Positions 8,293-18,294 of a stretch of DNA of 64,000 nucleotides are shown piece after piece (position 1 is the stretch's first letter; every line of letters starts with the position of its first letter). Where the stretch lies: contig JAAYDR010000071.1 in assembly GCA_012729115.1 (NCBI GenBank), positions 1 through 64,000 on the forward strand, read 5' to 3'. Position numbers and translations under genes: made by a program. This stretch comes from Clostridiales bacterium (GTDB taxonomy: Bacteria; Bacillota; Clostridia; Christensenellales; Aristaeellaceae). The notes beneath the pieces are model-generated. The model had not been told where the DNA came from, ran no database searches, and worked only from the letters and a program-made list of their open reading frames with translations.

Positions 8293-9480
8293 TTAACCTT
8301 CGTAGTGCAGGGCCTGGATGGGATGAAGCTTGCTGGCCTTGTTGGCCGGATACATTCCAAAAACCACGCCGATGAATACCGAGAAGCCAATGGCCATCCA
8401 CGCCACCCAGGCAGGGATCACCAATGTCATGTCCAGGATGGGCCCCAGCAGTTTGACAGCCAGGAGGGATATTAAAAGGCCCAGAATTCCGCCCATCAAG
8501 CTCACCACCAGGGACTCGATGAGAAATTGCATCAAGATGTCGCCTCTGGCCGCGCCAATGGCCTTGCGGATGCCGATCTCCCGGGTGCGCTCGCTGACGC
8601 TCACCAGCATGATGTTCATGATGCCGATGCCGCCCACCAACAGGGAGATCCCCGCGATGCCGCCCAGCATCAGGGTGAGGGTTGCCGTGGTTTCGCTGAG
8701 GGTATCCAGCATTTCGGACTGGTTGTACACGCTGTACTGGGTGCCGAAGGAGTCGGTGTTGTAGTTGTGAAAAGCTTCCTTTAAATAGTTCTCTACAGCT
8801 TTCTGGGCCTGGGGAACCGCGCTGGAGGAAACGGCGGAAACGTAGAAGGAGGTGATTCCCCGCTGGGAGAACAGGCGTTCTGACAGGGTAAAGGGGATCA
8901 GGATCTGGTTGTCGTTGCTGCCGGCGGCGCTGGAGCCGTTTTCCTTCAGCACGCCCACCACAGTCATGGCATAGCCGTTAAGGGAAAAGGTTTCTCCCAC
9001 CACATGGGTGGTACCATACATTTCTGTGGCAGCCTCCGAGCCGATGACCGCCACAAAGGTCCGGTTGTCAATGTCCGGCTGCTTTAAAAACCGCCCCTCC
9101 TGAACCGTCCAGTTGCGGATTTTCTCATAGCCGGGGGTGGTTCCCTGGATGCTTCCGTCATCGTAGGTGGTAACTCCGGCCTTCACCGTGCCTGATACGT
9201 TGGTGATGGGGGCCACCTGGGCGATCAGCTCGTTTTGGGCCAGTTCCGAAAGCCCCTTCAGGGTCACGGGATTGGTCCGCCGGGCCCGGATGCTCACGTT
9301 GATCAAATTGGTTCCCATGCCTTCAATGCGGGAGACAACGGAGCGGTTGGCACCCTGGCCGATGGCTACCAGCACCACGATGGCTACCACGCCGATGACC
9401 ACGCCCAATATGGTGAGGAAGGAGCGCATTTTGTTCCCGGCAATGGCCTTGATGGCCATTTTACACCACTGAAACAGCAT
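8293..9480 (-). CDS. MacB-type ABC transporter permease (FtsX-like)
   Basis: A 395-residue permease with the MacB topology: one N-terminal transmembrane helix (~18-38), a large extracytoplasmic MacB_PCD domain (~40-260), and three C-terminal helices in an FtsX domain containing the [16 protein letters not shown] signature loop. It works with the ATPase encoded just upstream (20-bp overlap) and with the adaptor protein, forming a mechanotransmission-type transporter that exports peptides, antibiotics or lipids. The substrate is unknown. The ATG at 9480 has no ideal ribosome-binding site, consistent with translational coupling to the ATPase gene. Confidence 0.9.
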   Translation of the reverse strand: MLFQWCKMAIKAIAGNKMRSFLTILGVVIGVVAIVVLVAIGQGANRSVVSRIEGMGTNLINVSIRARRTNPVTLKGLSELAQNELIAQVAPITNVSGTVKAGVTTYDDGSIQGTTPGYEKIRNWTVQEGRFLKQPDIDNRTFVAVIGSEAATEMYGTTHVVGETFSLNGYAMTVVGVLKENGSSAAGSNDNQILIPFTLSERLFSQRGITSFYVSAVSSSAVPQAQKAVENYLKEAFHNYNTDSFGTQYSVYNQSEMLDTLSETTATLTLMLGGIAGISLLVGGIGIMNIMLVSVSERTREIGIRKAIGAARGDILMQFLIESLVVSLMGGILGLLISLLAVKLLGPILDMTLVIPAWVAWMAIGFSVFIGVVFGMYPANKASKLHPIQALHYEG

Positions 9481-10156
9481 CCTCGTTCACCGCCCCTTCC
9501 TGTAGCTTTCCATCCTCAATGCGGACGATCCTCTGGGCCCGCTGGGCCACCCTGGCATCATGGGTGATCAGGATAATCGTATTGCCGGCCTGGTGCAGGC
9601 TGTCAAAGAGGTCCAGGATCTCCATGCCCGTCTTTTTGTCCAGGTTACCGGTGGGCTCATCCGCCAGAATCAGGGACGGCTTCACCGCGATGGCCCGGGC
9701 AATGGCCGCCCGTTGTTGCTGGCCGCCGGAAAGCTGGTTGGGCCGGTGCTTCATCCGATCCCCCAGACCCACCTTTTCAAGGGCTTCCTTGGCCATACGC
9801 TTGCGTTCTCTGCCGTGGATGCCCTGATAAATCATGGGCAGTTCCACATTCTCCAGGGCGGTCAGTTTGCCCAGCAGATGAAATCCCTGAAAAATGAAAC
9901 CGATCTGCCGGTTGCGAACCTGGGCCAGCTGCCGCTGGGTGTACTTGTTGATGGGCTTGCCATTGAGAAGGTAGGAACCGCTGTCGGGCACGTCCAGGCA
10001 ACCGATGATGTTCATCAGCGTACTTTTCCCGCTGCCGGAGGGGCCGATGATGGCCACATATTCCCCATCATCCACATGGAGGGAAACATGGTTGAGGGCA
10101 TAGATCTCCTCACCCCCCAGCACATACCGCTTGACCACATCCATCATGTCAATCAT
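9461..10156 (-). CDS. MacB/LolD-type ABC transporter ATP-binding protein
   Basis: A 231-residue ABC ATPase with Walker [10 protein letters not shown] near residue 40, Q-loop QGFHLL, signature LSGGQQQR and Walker [13 protein letters not shown], followed by an H-loop LITHD. The ADEPTGNLD form marks the MacB/LolD/FtsE group. It powers the FtsX-like permease whose start lies inside its 3' end. Gene order adaptor, ATPase, permease on the minus strand defines a MacAB-like tripartite efflux operon adapted to a monoderm cell, that is without an outer-membrane channel. Confidence 0.93.
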   Translation of the reverse strand: MIDMMDVVKRYVLGGEEIYALNHVSLHVDDGEYVAIIGPSGSGKSTLMNIIGCLDVPDSGSYLLNGKPINKYTQRQLAQVRNRQIGFIFQGFHLLGKLTALENVELPMIYQGIHGRERKRMAKEALEKVGLGDRMKHRPNQLSGGQQQRAAIARAIAVKPSLILADEPTGNLDKKTGMEILDLFDSLHQAGNTIILITHDARVAQRAQRIVRIEDGKLQEGAVNEDAVSVV

Positions 10157-10168
10157 GCAGCCGCCCCC

Positions 10169-11773
10169 TTAGTTGCCGCCGCCAGGACGGGACCCGCCGC
10201 CGCCAAATCGGACATTTCCGCCGTCGGAGGGAGGCATGCCGCCGCCACCCATGTTGAACATCATTCCTCCGCCCATGTTCATGAAGCGGTTGAAATTGGT
10301 GTTGGCTTCCCGGGTCACCAGCACCACATCCCCCTCATGTAACCCGCTAAGCACCTGGGCAAAATTCTCGTCGGACATGCCGGTGGTAATGAAGGTTTTG
10401 GTTCCCGGTTCGTCGCTATCCGCAGCCTGGTTTTCATTGTACAGCCATACGTATTGGCCCTCCCTGGAGGTGTTCATGGCCGCCAGGGGCACCAGCAGCG
10501 CATCATCAACCTCCATGACGAAGATCACGGCGGTGCCGTTCATGCCAATTTTCAGCTTTTCGTCCCCCTTAATGTCCACCGTGACGTCATAGGTAGTCAC
10601 GCCGCTGGAAGCGGTCCCGATATGGGACACATGGGACACCATGCCCCTGTAGATGATGCCCTCCAGGGCATCAAAGGTAATGGTCACGTCCTGATCTTCC
10701 TGGACATTGATGATGTCCAGCTCATCCACAGCCACCACCATCTGTTTTTGATCGCCCACATACAGGGAAGCCAGAGTGGTCCTGGCGGTCTGCTCCGCTG
10801 CGGAGACCTCTACCAGGCTGGACACAATCCCATCGATGGGAGAGTTCACCGTGCCGCTCTGCAGCATGGCCTTGGCGCTGGCTATCTGAGCGGTCAGTTT
10901 GTCGCGGGTATTCTGCAGCGTCTTGTATTCGTCGGGAACAGGCACGTTGATGAGATACAGCAGATAGTTCCTCTCCCACCTCTTTTTGTTCTTCTCCATA
11001 TAGACGGTGGAAACATAGCCTTTCTCCGTGGTGGTAAGCTTGTAGGGAAGGCTGATATGGGCCGGAGCCGTGCCCAGGGAGACTTTCTGATACAGCACCT
11101 CCACCTCCTGACCCTCGTCGGCGTAGGTGTCGGGGAAGGTGATCTTTGCCATACCATCGTTAATCTCCCGAACCACGCCTTCCAGCGCAGTCCGGCCCAC
11201 CATTACCGTTGCTTTGGAGGTCACGGAAATTCCCTGTTTAACGGGCAGTTCCACATACATCTTTCCGTCCAGGGACAGGAGAGCGATACTGCCCTTCGCG
11301 GCCATCACGTCCTCCACTTTCTCGCCTGCCGTTACATACACTTCCTTGACCACCCCTGTCAGAGGGGATCTTACGTAGGTAGTGCTGTTGTAGTCGCCGG
11401 ACAGGGCTGCCATGTCACTTTCGCAGGTGTCCAGATCCGTTTGCAGGGTGTTGATGGTGGTCTGCAATGCGTCCAGGTCCACCTTAAGCAGCGGATCCCC
11501 GGTCTTCACCACGTCCCCAACGCTCACCAAAGCTTTTGTAACCGTAACGCCATACTCCAGGGCCACGTCCTGGGTTGCCCCAATGCTCAACTGGCCGGTT
11601 CCCGTGATGCTTTTGCTCAGCCTTCCCTTGCCGATGGTCACCTGCTGATAAGCATTCCCGGTAGCGGCAGCGTCCGCCGGGGTTGTTTTGGTATTCAGAT
11701 AGTACTGATATCCAAAATACCCTGCCGCCCCCAGAACCGCCAGGATTAACAGTATTTTCAGTGCCTTTTTCAT
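10169..11773 (-). CDS. HlyD/MacA-like membrane fusion (adaptor) protein with Gly/Met-rich tail
   Basis: A 534-residue adaptor. The N-terminus has one transmembrane anchor (~residues 5-22). Two biotinyl/lipoyl-like half-motifs flank a helical hairpin (~100-330), followed by beta-barrel and membrane-proximal domains, as in MacA/RND-type adaptors. The last ~45 residues are rich in Gly, Met, Asn and Pro (an MGGG/GGGG-type low-complexity tail), a feature seen in several Firmicutes adaptors. The start at 11773 follows AGGAGG with six-base spacing; the upstream in-frame ATG directly abuts that site. It is first in the operon with the ATPase and permease downstream. Confidence 0.87.
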   Translation of the reverse strand: MKKALKILLILAVLGAAGYFGYQYYLNTKTTPADAAATGNAYQQVTIGKGRLSKSITGTGQLSIGATQDVALEYGVTVTKALVSVGDVVKTGDPLLKVDLDALQTTINTLQTDLDTCESDMAALSGDYNSTTYVRSPLTGVVKEVYVTAGEKVEDVMAAKGSIALLSLDGKMYVELPVKQGISVTSKATVMVGRTALEGVVREINDGMAKITFPDTYADEGQEVEVLYQKVSLGTAPAHISLPYKLTTTEKGYVSTVYMEKNKKRWERNYLLYLINVPVPDEYKTLQNTRDKLTAQIASAKAMLQSGTVNSPIDGIVSSLVEVSAAEQTARTTLASLYVGDQKQMVVAVDELDIINVQEDQDVTITFDALEGIIYRGMVSHVSHIGTASSGVTTYDVTVDIKGDEKLKIGMNGTAVIFVMEVDDALLVPLAAMNTSREGQYVWLYNENQAADSDEPGTKTFITTGMSDENFAQVLSGLHEGDVVLVTREANTNFNRFMNMGGGMMFNMGGGGMPPSDGGNVRFGGGGSRPGGGN

Positions 11774-11890
11774 AATCATCCTCCTGGTGCAACCAAAATC
11801 ATCACAGGGACATTATACAGGCTTTCCCTTTTTGGAAAGATGAATGTTTTGTGAATTCTGTGTGATTTCTGGAAGACCACCCATAATCCT

Positions 11891-11935
11891 CCGCCTTCCC
11901 GCGCATACTGCCAGTAACAATGCGCGGGAAGGCGG
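11891..11935 (+). promoter_or_regulatory. Perfect 16-bp hairpin covering the Shine-Dalgarno of the DMT gene
   Basis: CCGCCTTCCCGCGCAT at 11891-11906 is exactly complementary to 11920-11935, with a 13-nt loop that contains a further ACTG/CAGT arm. The 3' arm holds the AAGGCGG that would serve as ribosome-binding site for the ATG at 11942. No T-tract follows directly on either strand, so it does not look like a simple terminator. A role in blocking translation is inferred. Confidence 0.55.
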
Positions 11936-11941
11936 TTATTC

Positions 11942-12370
11942 ATGATTGGATTTCTCTTCAGCATCATCGCCGGTGCGGCCATGAGCGTGCAGGGGGTGAT
12001 GAACACCCGATTGTCGGACAAGATGGGCCTGTGGGAAGCAAATGCTTTTGTACAGGGCACAGCCTTTGTGCTATCCCTGTTGGTGGCGCTGATCTTTGGA
12101 AAGGGCGATACGGGAGCCATCCGCTCCGTGCCCAAGGGTTATCTACTGGGGGGCGTGCTGGGCCTGGTCATCACGGTCACCGTCATGCTCTCCATCAAGG
12201 GGCTTGATGTCACTGTGGCCATCTCCGCAATCCTCATCGCGCAGCTCCTGGTGGCGGCCCTGATTGATGGCCTGGGCTGGATGGGGCAGGAGAAGGTGCC
12301 CATGGGTTGGAAGCAATATGTGGGCGTGGCACTGATGCTGGGCGGGGTGGTGCTGATGAAGCTAAAGTAG
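11942..12370 (+). CDS. DMT-superfamily transporter, YdcZ/DUF606 type
   Basis: A 142-residue integral membrane protein with about five hydrophobic helices spanning almost the whole chain, of the DUF606 (YdcZ) half-size drug/metabolite transporter family, whose members often work as dimers. The N-terminal motif GAAMSVQGVMNTRLS is typical. The gene stands alone on the plus strand, divergent from the MacA-like gene. Its only plausible ribosome-binding site (AAGGCGG, 6 bases before the ATG) lies in the 3' arm of a perfect hairpin, so translation may be structure-controlled. Substrate unknown. Confidence 0.8.
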   Translation: MIGFLFSIIAGAAMSVQGVMNTRLSDKMGLWEANAFVQGTAFVLSLLVALIFGKGDTGAIRSVPKGYLLGGVLGLVITVTVMLSIKGLDVTVAISAILIAQLLVAALIDGLGWMGQEKVPMGWKQYVGVALMLGGVVLMKLK

Positions 12371-12384
12371 CCGCTAAGGGCAGT

Positions 12385-12867
12385 CTAATGATCCAGCACT
12401 GTGTTGGTAAGCAGCGTCAACTCATCCATGGCCTGCCGCAGGGCTGCCAGGGAATCGTTGACCTTCTGGCCGCTGGCCAGCTTGGCGTCAAAGGCGTCAA
12501 TCACCGAATAGATATTGTCAAAGACGGACTGGGCGTACAGCCGCCCCACTTCACCGTACATGCCCACGTTCAGGTCATTGAGAACCTCCATGCCATGGAT
12601 ATACTGGCGGATCTTTCCCAGAACCCCGCTGGTGTTGGTAGCCCCCAGGCTGCTCAGGGAGCTTGTCTGGCTGAGGGCATGCTGCATCTCGCTGCGAAGC
12701 TTGGCATTGCGCTGGTTCTCAAAGTTGCCGGCGTCCAGGCCGCTCCCGGCACTCAGCTTGATGATCACAAAGATTGCCAGCAGCACTGCCAGGATGATAA
12801 AAATCTGGCGGCCGCGATGAGACCTCATCACATAATTAAACCGGCTCTGACTGGAATAGCGGTACAA
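12385..12867 (-). CDS. Uncharacterised single-pass membrane protein
   Basis: I do not recognise this 160-residue protein. It has a short basic N-terminus (RSHRGR), one transmembrane helix at about residues 20-38, and an extracytoplasmic helical domain rich in Ala, Leu, Ser and Asn with no cysteines. I placed the start at a TTG (12867) because AAAGGAGG lies seven bases upstream; the longer reading frame would run through the promoter. A minus-strand promoter lies ~90 bp upstream. It is convergent with the DMT transporter gene. Function cannot be inferred. Confidence 0.65.
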   Translation of the reverse strand: MYRYSSQSRFNYVMRSHRGRQIFIILAVLLAIFVIIKLSAGSGLDAGNFENQRNAKLRSEMQHALSQTSSLSSLGATNTSGVLGKIRQYIHGMEVLNDLNVGMYGEVGRLYAQSVFDNIYSVIDAFDAKLASGQKVNDSLAALRQAMDELTLLTNTVLDH

Positions 12868-12954
12868 GGACAATCCTCCTTTAGTGGCTTGGCCGGGTGG
12901 ACTGGCTGGGTCGTCCGGCAGGGCCAGGGATGGTTTTCCCACATTCGTGGGATT

Positions 12955-12983
12955 ATTATACCACGCACTGGGAATGTGGTAAA
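12955..12983 (-). promoter_or_regulatory. Predicted promoter of the small membrane protein gene
   Basis: Minus strand TTTACC (complement of 12978-12983), 17-bp spacer, perfect TATAAT (complement of 12955-12960). Inverted repeats CCACATTC (12939-12946) and GAATGTGG (12972-12979) flank the -10 and could be an operator. Confidence 0.45.
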
Positions 12984-13164
12984 GAGAGCGGGGGATCTCC
13001 AGAAATTGGCGGCGGATGTGGAGGAGGATTGCCGAGAAATCCAAATTTTCAATGTAAAAGGGGAGAAAGGAAGAAATACGCTTTTTCTCCGTTTTTTCCT
13101 TGACAAACCCTGGGCCCTCCTTTACAATCATCTGCAAACACGATGACGGGGCCCGGTTTTTTCC

Positions 13165-13370
13165 AGATCCTTACAGAGAAGTGTCGGCGGGTGCGAGACA
13201 CAAAGGCGAGGAAAAGCTTCTCTCCTCCGAGTGGTGAGCGTGAACACCAGTAGCGTTCAACGGGTGTGCCCGTCATAGCTTTTGAGTGGGAGCCCTTGCT
13301 CCAACCGAAGTGGTACCGCGGATGCTGATGCCTCCGTCTTCGCAGCAGAAGACGGGGGCATTTTCAGTGC
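13165..13370 (+). ncRNA. T-box leader (tRNA-sensing riboswitch) before the acyl-CoA ligase gene
   Basis: The leader has the T-box elements in order. AGAGAAG at 13175-13181 is followed by a stem I apical hairpin GTGTC/GACAC carrying GGTGCGA-like loop sequence, then a specifier region ending in CTCCGAGTGG. The diagnostic T-box GAAGTGGTACCGCGG lies at 13307-13321. It is followed by a 14-bp terminator stem (13328-13341 with 13348-13361) and a short T-run. Uncharged tRNA should stabilise the antiterminator and switch on the downstream gene. The specifier codon could not be fixed by eye; leucine (CUC/CUU), serine (UCC/UCU) or phenylalanine (UUC) all occur in the right stretch. Confidence 0.88.
13328..13364 (+). 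terminator. T-box controlled Rho-independent terminator
   Basis: ATGCCTCCGTCTTC (13328-13341) pairs with GAAGACGGGGGCAT (13348-13361) with a single G-T pair and a 6-nt loop, followed by TTTT. The 5' arm contains TCCG, which can pair instead with the T-box sequence to form the antiterminator. Confidence 0.85.
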
Positions 13371-13395
13371 AGCCATTGCCAAAGGAGGAATATTC

Positions 13396-15081
<1,686 letters not shown>

Positions 15082-15088
15082 CATTTCA

Positions 15089-15142
15089 TAAAAAGACCCT
15101 CCAGCCAGAAGGCCCGCCGGCAGGCGGGTCTTTGCCTTTCAT
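15089..15142 (+). terminator. Rho-independent terminator after the acyl-CoA ligase gene
   Basis: CCCGCC and GGCGGG (about 15111-15128) form a GC-rich stem, with AAAGACCC further upstream able to pair with GGGTCTTT as an alternative, followed by a T-rich tract. Confidence 0.6.
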
Positions 15143-15149
15143 TTTGTTC

Positions 15150-15187
15150 TTGACATTTTATACTAAATAACGTTACAATATCTGTAA
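15150..15187 (+). promoter_or_regulatory. Promoter with overlapping inverted-repeat operator for the ArsR-MFS operon
   Basis: TTGACA at 15150-15155, an 18-bp spacer and TACAAT at 15174-15179 form a good sigma-A promoter. TTACA (15173-15177) and TGTAA (15183-15187) make an inverted repeat lying over the -10, a natural site for autorepression by the ArsR-type protein encoded just downstream. Confidence 0.6.
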
Positions 15188-15223
15188 TGTAATAATCCAT
15201 TGCACACTGTTAGGAGGAGTTCC

Positions 15224-15784
15224 ATGGATTCCATCGTTTTATCAGGGAAGAGGGAGCTGGATATTTTCGTCAATCCGCAGCGTCAGAATTTGCTCCGCTG
15301 TATGAAAATCGCGGGCATCCCAATGACGCCCAAGCAGCTTGCGGATCGGATGGGTATCTCACCGTCCTCGGTGCAGCATCACATCAAAAAGTTGATGGAG
15401 TTGGGGCTTGTGGAGCTAAGCCATACCCAGCTCATTCATGGCATTACGGCGAGCTATTACCGCGCGTCCTCAAAAAGCATCAGCATTGGCCTGATGATGG
15501 GAGAGGAGCATCGGGGGCAGCGCCTTGCCCTCATGCAGGCGGCCCTTTCCCGCACGTTTTCCGGATATGCAGCTTATTGTGAAAGGAGCACGGCAGAGGC
15601 TGCCCAAGGACAGCAAGTTGGGGACATGCTCTCCGGCATCCTCCACCTGGGCAGGGAGGAAGCAAGGGAGCTCTTTGCCCTCATACGGACTTTTCTGGAT
15701 GAGCATGAACAAAAGGGTAACAGCAGCGAGGCGTGGGAGTACGCACTCATTGCCTACCCGGTATCGGAGGGCCAGGATGGGTAG
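15224..15784 (+). CDS. ArsR-type winged-helix transcriptional regulator
   Basis: A 186-residue regulator with a winged helix-turn-helix at about residues 20-75 (TPKQLADRMGISPSSVQHHIKKL is the recognition region). The remaining part is a helical domain without the metal-binding cysteine motif of classical ArsR sensors, so it probably responds to an organic ligand or dimer contact. The ATG at 15224 follows AGGAGG. The 3' end overlaps the MFS transporter start by 8 bp, so the two are one operon, probably repressed by this protein at the inverted repeat upstream. Confidence 0.85.
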   Translation: MDSIVLSGKRELDIFVNPQRQNLLRCMKIAGIPMTPKQLADRMGISPSSVQHHIKKLMELGLVELSHTQLIHGITASYYRASSKSISIGLMMGEEHRGQRLALMQAALSRTFSGYAAYCERSTAEAAQGQQVGDMLSGILHLGREEARELFALIRTFLDEHEQKGNSSEAWEYALIAYPVSEGQDG

Positions 15785-17036
15785 AGTTATCCAACTCATC
15801 CTATTCCTGAAAAATTTTGCAACCGGGATCATGGCCCCGGTGCTGACGCTGGCTTTACTCGCCCACGGAGCCACCATCCATACGATTTCGCTGCTCATTG
15901 GAATTTACTCCTTCACCGTGATTGCGGCTGAGTTTCCAAGCGGCATCTTTGCGGATCTTTATGGAAGAAAAAATGCTTTTTTGCTCTCCTGCGTCCTTCT
16001 CATGCTCAGTTCTCTCCTGATGGGGCTTTCCCAGTCCACCGTACTGCTCTGCTGCGCCATGGCATTAAGCGGCCTGGGACGCGCCTTTTCCTCAGGCAGC
16101 CTGGACGCTCTGGTCATCGATGGAGCGGGGGCAGGGGAAGGCGCATTGGTGAAAACCACAACACAATTATCCATTCTTGAAAGCGCGGGGCTGTGCGCCG
16201 GAGCGCTGGCAGGCGGCCTCCTGTCCCAGCTGGGCGCACGGTATGAAGGCAATCTTGCCACCAATGCCTTGATTTACGCTTCTTTGATTCTTCTGACTCA
16301 TTTTTCTGTTCACGAGCTGCCGCACAAATCAAGCGCCGAAAGAGGAAACAGCCGGCTGGGCTTGCTTCGTACACAGGTTCAGGACAGCCTGGCGTTCGTA
16401 AAGCAGAGAGGAACCGTACGGGCTTTGCTCGTCCTTTCCCTTTGCACAGGCTTTGCCCTGATCTGCGTAGAAACCTACTGGCAGCCTGCGCTGTCCTCGT
16501 ACCAGCCACAGCCTTGGGTGTTTGGCGCAACCAGTTTTGCCGGATTTGCCTGCGTCATCCTGGGCAGTTGGATGGCAAAACACCTTCTGGCAAAGCGTCC
16601 AAACAGCAGCATTGCAATCCTTCTTCTTTTCAGGGCAGTGTATGGTATGGCCTTGATTTTGCCGGCATTTCTGTCCCCGCAGTTATTCTTCATTTCCGCT
16701 TATCTCATGGCGTACTTCTTTCTGGGAGGCGGCAGTGTTGCGGAAAATACGCTTGTGAACCGGATGATTCCAGCCAGCCATCGTGCCAGCATTCTATCCC
16801 TGTTTTCCTTTGTGGTGCAGATGGGAGGGCTGCTGGCATCCCTGTGTGGATATGGTGTGAGCAGGCTTGCAGGGTTCCAAAGCATGTGGCTGGCTGCGGG
16901 AGGGCTGCTTGTCATCTGCGTGGGCGTGTTTGCGCTTAGGCCTACGGGGCTTGGCATGCCCGGCCCATCAACCCATGTGCTTGCTCCTCCTGAGGATGAA
17001 GCCTTCCCACACCCGCTCAAACATCGCCTTGACTGA
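15777..17036 (+). CDS. Major facilitator superfamily transporter
   Basis: A 419-residue MFS protein with about twelve hydrophobic segments. The A-like motif (GIFADLYGRKNAF) lies between helices 2 and 3, typical of drug/proton antiporter-type members. I used the ATG at 15777, which overlaps the regulator's stop codon, and not the earlier frame. The final ~25 residues are hydrophilic. Together with the ArsR-type repressor it probably forms a drug or metabolite efflux unit induced by its substrate, which is unknown. Confidence 0.87.
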   Translation: MGRVIQLILFLKNFATGIMAPVLTLALLAHGATIHTISLLIGIYSFTVIAAEFPSGIFADLYGRKNAFLLSCVLLMLSSLLMGLSQSTVLLCCAMALSGLGRAFSSGSLDALVIDGAGAGEGALVKTTTQLSILESAGLCAGALAGGLLSQLGARYEGNLATNALIYASLILLTHFSVHELPHKSSAERGNSRLGLLRTQVQDSLAFVKQRGTVRALLVLSLCTGFALICVETYWQPALSSYQPQPWVFGATSFAGFACVILGSWMAKHLLAKRPNSSIAILLLFRAVYGMALILPAFLSPQLFFISAYLMAYFFLGGGSVAENTLVNRMIPASHRASILSLFSFVVQMGGLLASLCGYGVSRLAGFQSMWLAAGGLLVICVGVFALRPTGLGMPGPSTHVLAPPEDEAFPHPLKHRLD

Positions 17037-17039
17037 ATG

Positions 17040-17088
17040 CATACCTGCACCCACCAGGCCAGAAGCCTCTGTGTGCAGGTATGGCTTT
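17040..17088 (+). terminator. Rho-independent terminator after the MFS gene
   Basis: CATACCTGCAC at 17040-17050 pairs exactly with 17073-17083; the loop contains an inner AGGC/GCCT arm, and CTTTT follows. It begins four bases after the MFS stop codon. Confidence 0.7.
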
Positions 17089-17102
17089 TGGCGCGAGTAA
17101 CG

Positions 17103-17132
17103 TTGCGCTTTGGGCCTTGGTTGCGGTACAAT
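17103..17132 (+). promoter_or_regulatory. Possible promoter of msrAB
   Basis: TTGCGC at 17103-17108 and TACAAT at 17127-17132 with an 18-bp spacer, about 50 bp before the msrAB start. Confidence 0.35.
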
Positions 17133-17185
17133 GAGAACATCCAGACGGTTTCGGGCATGCTACCAGTACCAAGGAGGATCTTGTG

Positions 17186-18145
17186 ATGAAAGATATCTAT
17201 CTGGCCGGGGGTTGTTTTTGGGGAACGGAAAAATTCTTTGCTTCCATACCCGGCGTAGTGGCAACCCAGGTTGGCTATGCCAATGGGCGCACGGAGAATC
17301 CCACCTATCAGCAGGTCTGCCATGACGATACCGGCCACGCCGAGACGGTCCGTGTGACCTATGACCCCGCATCCCTCAGCCTTTCGTTTCTTCTGGAACA
17401 GTTTTATCGGGTGATCGATCCCACTTCCGTCAACCGCCAGGGCCATGATCAGGGGGAGCAGTACCGCACCGGCATCTATTATGTGGATGCGGCGGACGAG
17501 CCGGTGATCCGGCAGTCCATGGACGGGCTGAAGGCGCGCACGCCGGGCAGGGTGGCGGTTCAGGTACAGCCTTTGGAGAACTTTTATCCGGCGGAAGAGT
17601 ATCATCAGAAATACCTGGACAAGAATCCGGGCGGTTACTGCCATATCCCTCCGGCAAGGTTTGAGGAGGCAAGGCAGGCTGTGGACCCTTCCGGCCAATA
17701 CCGCAAACCCTCCGATGACGTCCTGCGCCAGACCCTCACGGACCTGCAATACAAAGTGACCCAGCAGGCTGCCACGGAGCCGCCCTTCCACAATGCCTAT
17801 CATGATCATTTTGAGCCGGGAATCTATGTGGATGTAACCACCGGCGAGCCCCTGTTCCTTTCCACGGACAAGTTTGAGTCCGGATGCGGATGGCCTGCCT
17901 TTTCCAGACCCATTGCGCCGGAGAAAATCCTGGAGCGCAGGGATATTTCCCATGGCATGATCCGCACCGAGGTGCGCAGCCGGGTGGGGGATGCCCATCT
18001 GGGGCATGTGTTTCCGGACGGGCCCAGGGAGAAGGGTGGACTCAGGTACTGCATCAACAGCGCTGCCTTGCGTTTCATCCCCCTGGCAAGGATGCGGGAG
18101 GAAGGATACGGCCCTTGGGTGAGCCTGGTGGAGTCAGAGGGCTGA
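17186..18145 (+). CDS. msrAB: Bifunctional peptide methionine sulfoxide reductase MsrA-MsrB
   Basis: A 319-residue fusion repairing both methionine-S- and R-sulfoxide. The MsrA domain comes first (residues ~1-160) with the GGCFWG active site near residue 10; it ends with the [15 protein letters not shown] block. The MsrB domain follows (~175-310), with [18 protein letters not shown] and the catalytic Cys in RYCINSAAL. The zinc-binding CxxC pairs found in many MsrB proteins are not present. The ATG at 17186 sits eight bases after AAGGAGG. It stands as a single transcription unit and probably protects this anaerobe against oxidants. Confidence 0.93.
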   Translation: MKDIYLAGGCFWGTEKFFASIPGVVATQVGYANGRTENPTYQQVCHDDTGHAETVRVTYDPASLSLSFLLEQFYRVIDPTSVNRQGHDQGEQYRTGIYYVDAADEPVIRQSMDGLKARTPGRVAVQVQPLENFYPAEEYHQKYLDKNPGGYCHIPPARFEEARQAVDPSGQYRKPSDDVLRQTLTDLQYKVTQQAATEPPFHNAYHDHFEPGIYVDVTTGEPLFLSTDKFESGCGWPAFSRPIAPEKILERRDISHGMIRTEVRSRVGDAHLGHVFPDGPREKGGLRYCINSAALRFIPLARMREEGYGPWVSLVESEG

Positions 18146-18211
18146 AACAGGATTACAGCAGGAACATTTCAAAATCACCTGAATTAAAAAGATAAAATAT
18201 GATAGATTGTG

Positions 18212-18259
18212 TTGACGTAAGCATGGGTTTGTGTTACCCTATCCTAAGGGTTAACATGC
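18212..18259 (+). promoter_or_regulatory. Putative promoter/operator upstream of nanE-GRE operon
   Basis: TTGACG at 18212-18217 with a weak TACCCT 17 bp further on. The -10 region lies inside nested inverted repeats: TGTTACCCT (18232-18240) against AGGGTTAACA (18248-18256 region, one extra T), enclosed by GCATG (18221-18225) and CATGC (18255-18259). This suggests a repressor site. Confidence 0.45.
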
Positions 18260-18294
18260 AATAACTCCATGCTTTATGGCAAAGAGGAATGAAG

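Noticed and set aside
7991-8401. 136-codon frame across the gpr start and the MacB permease end
   Set aside because: It spans the boundary of two well-supported genes in another frame, with no supporting signals.
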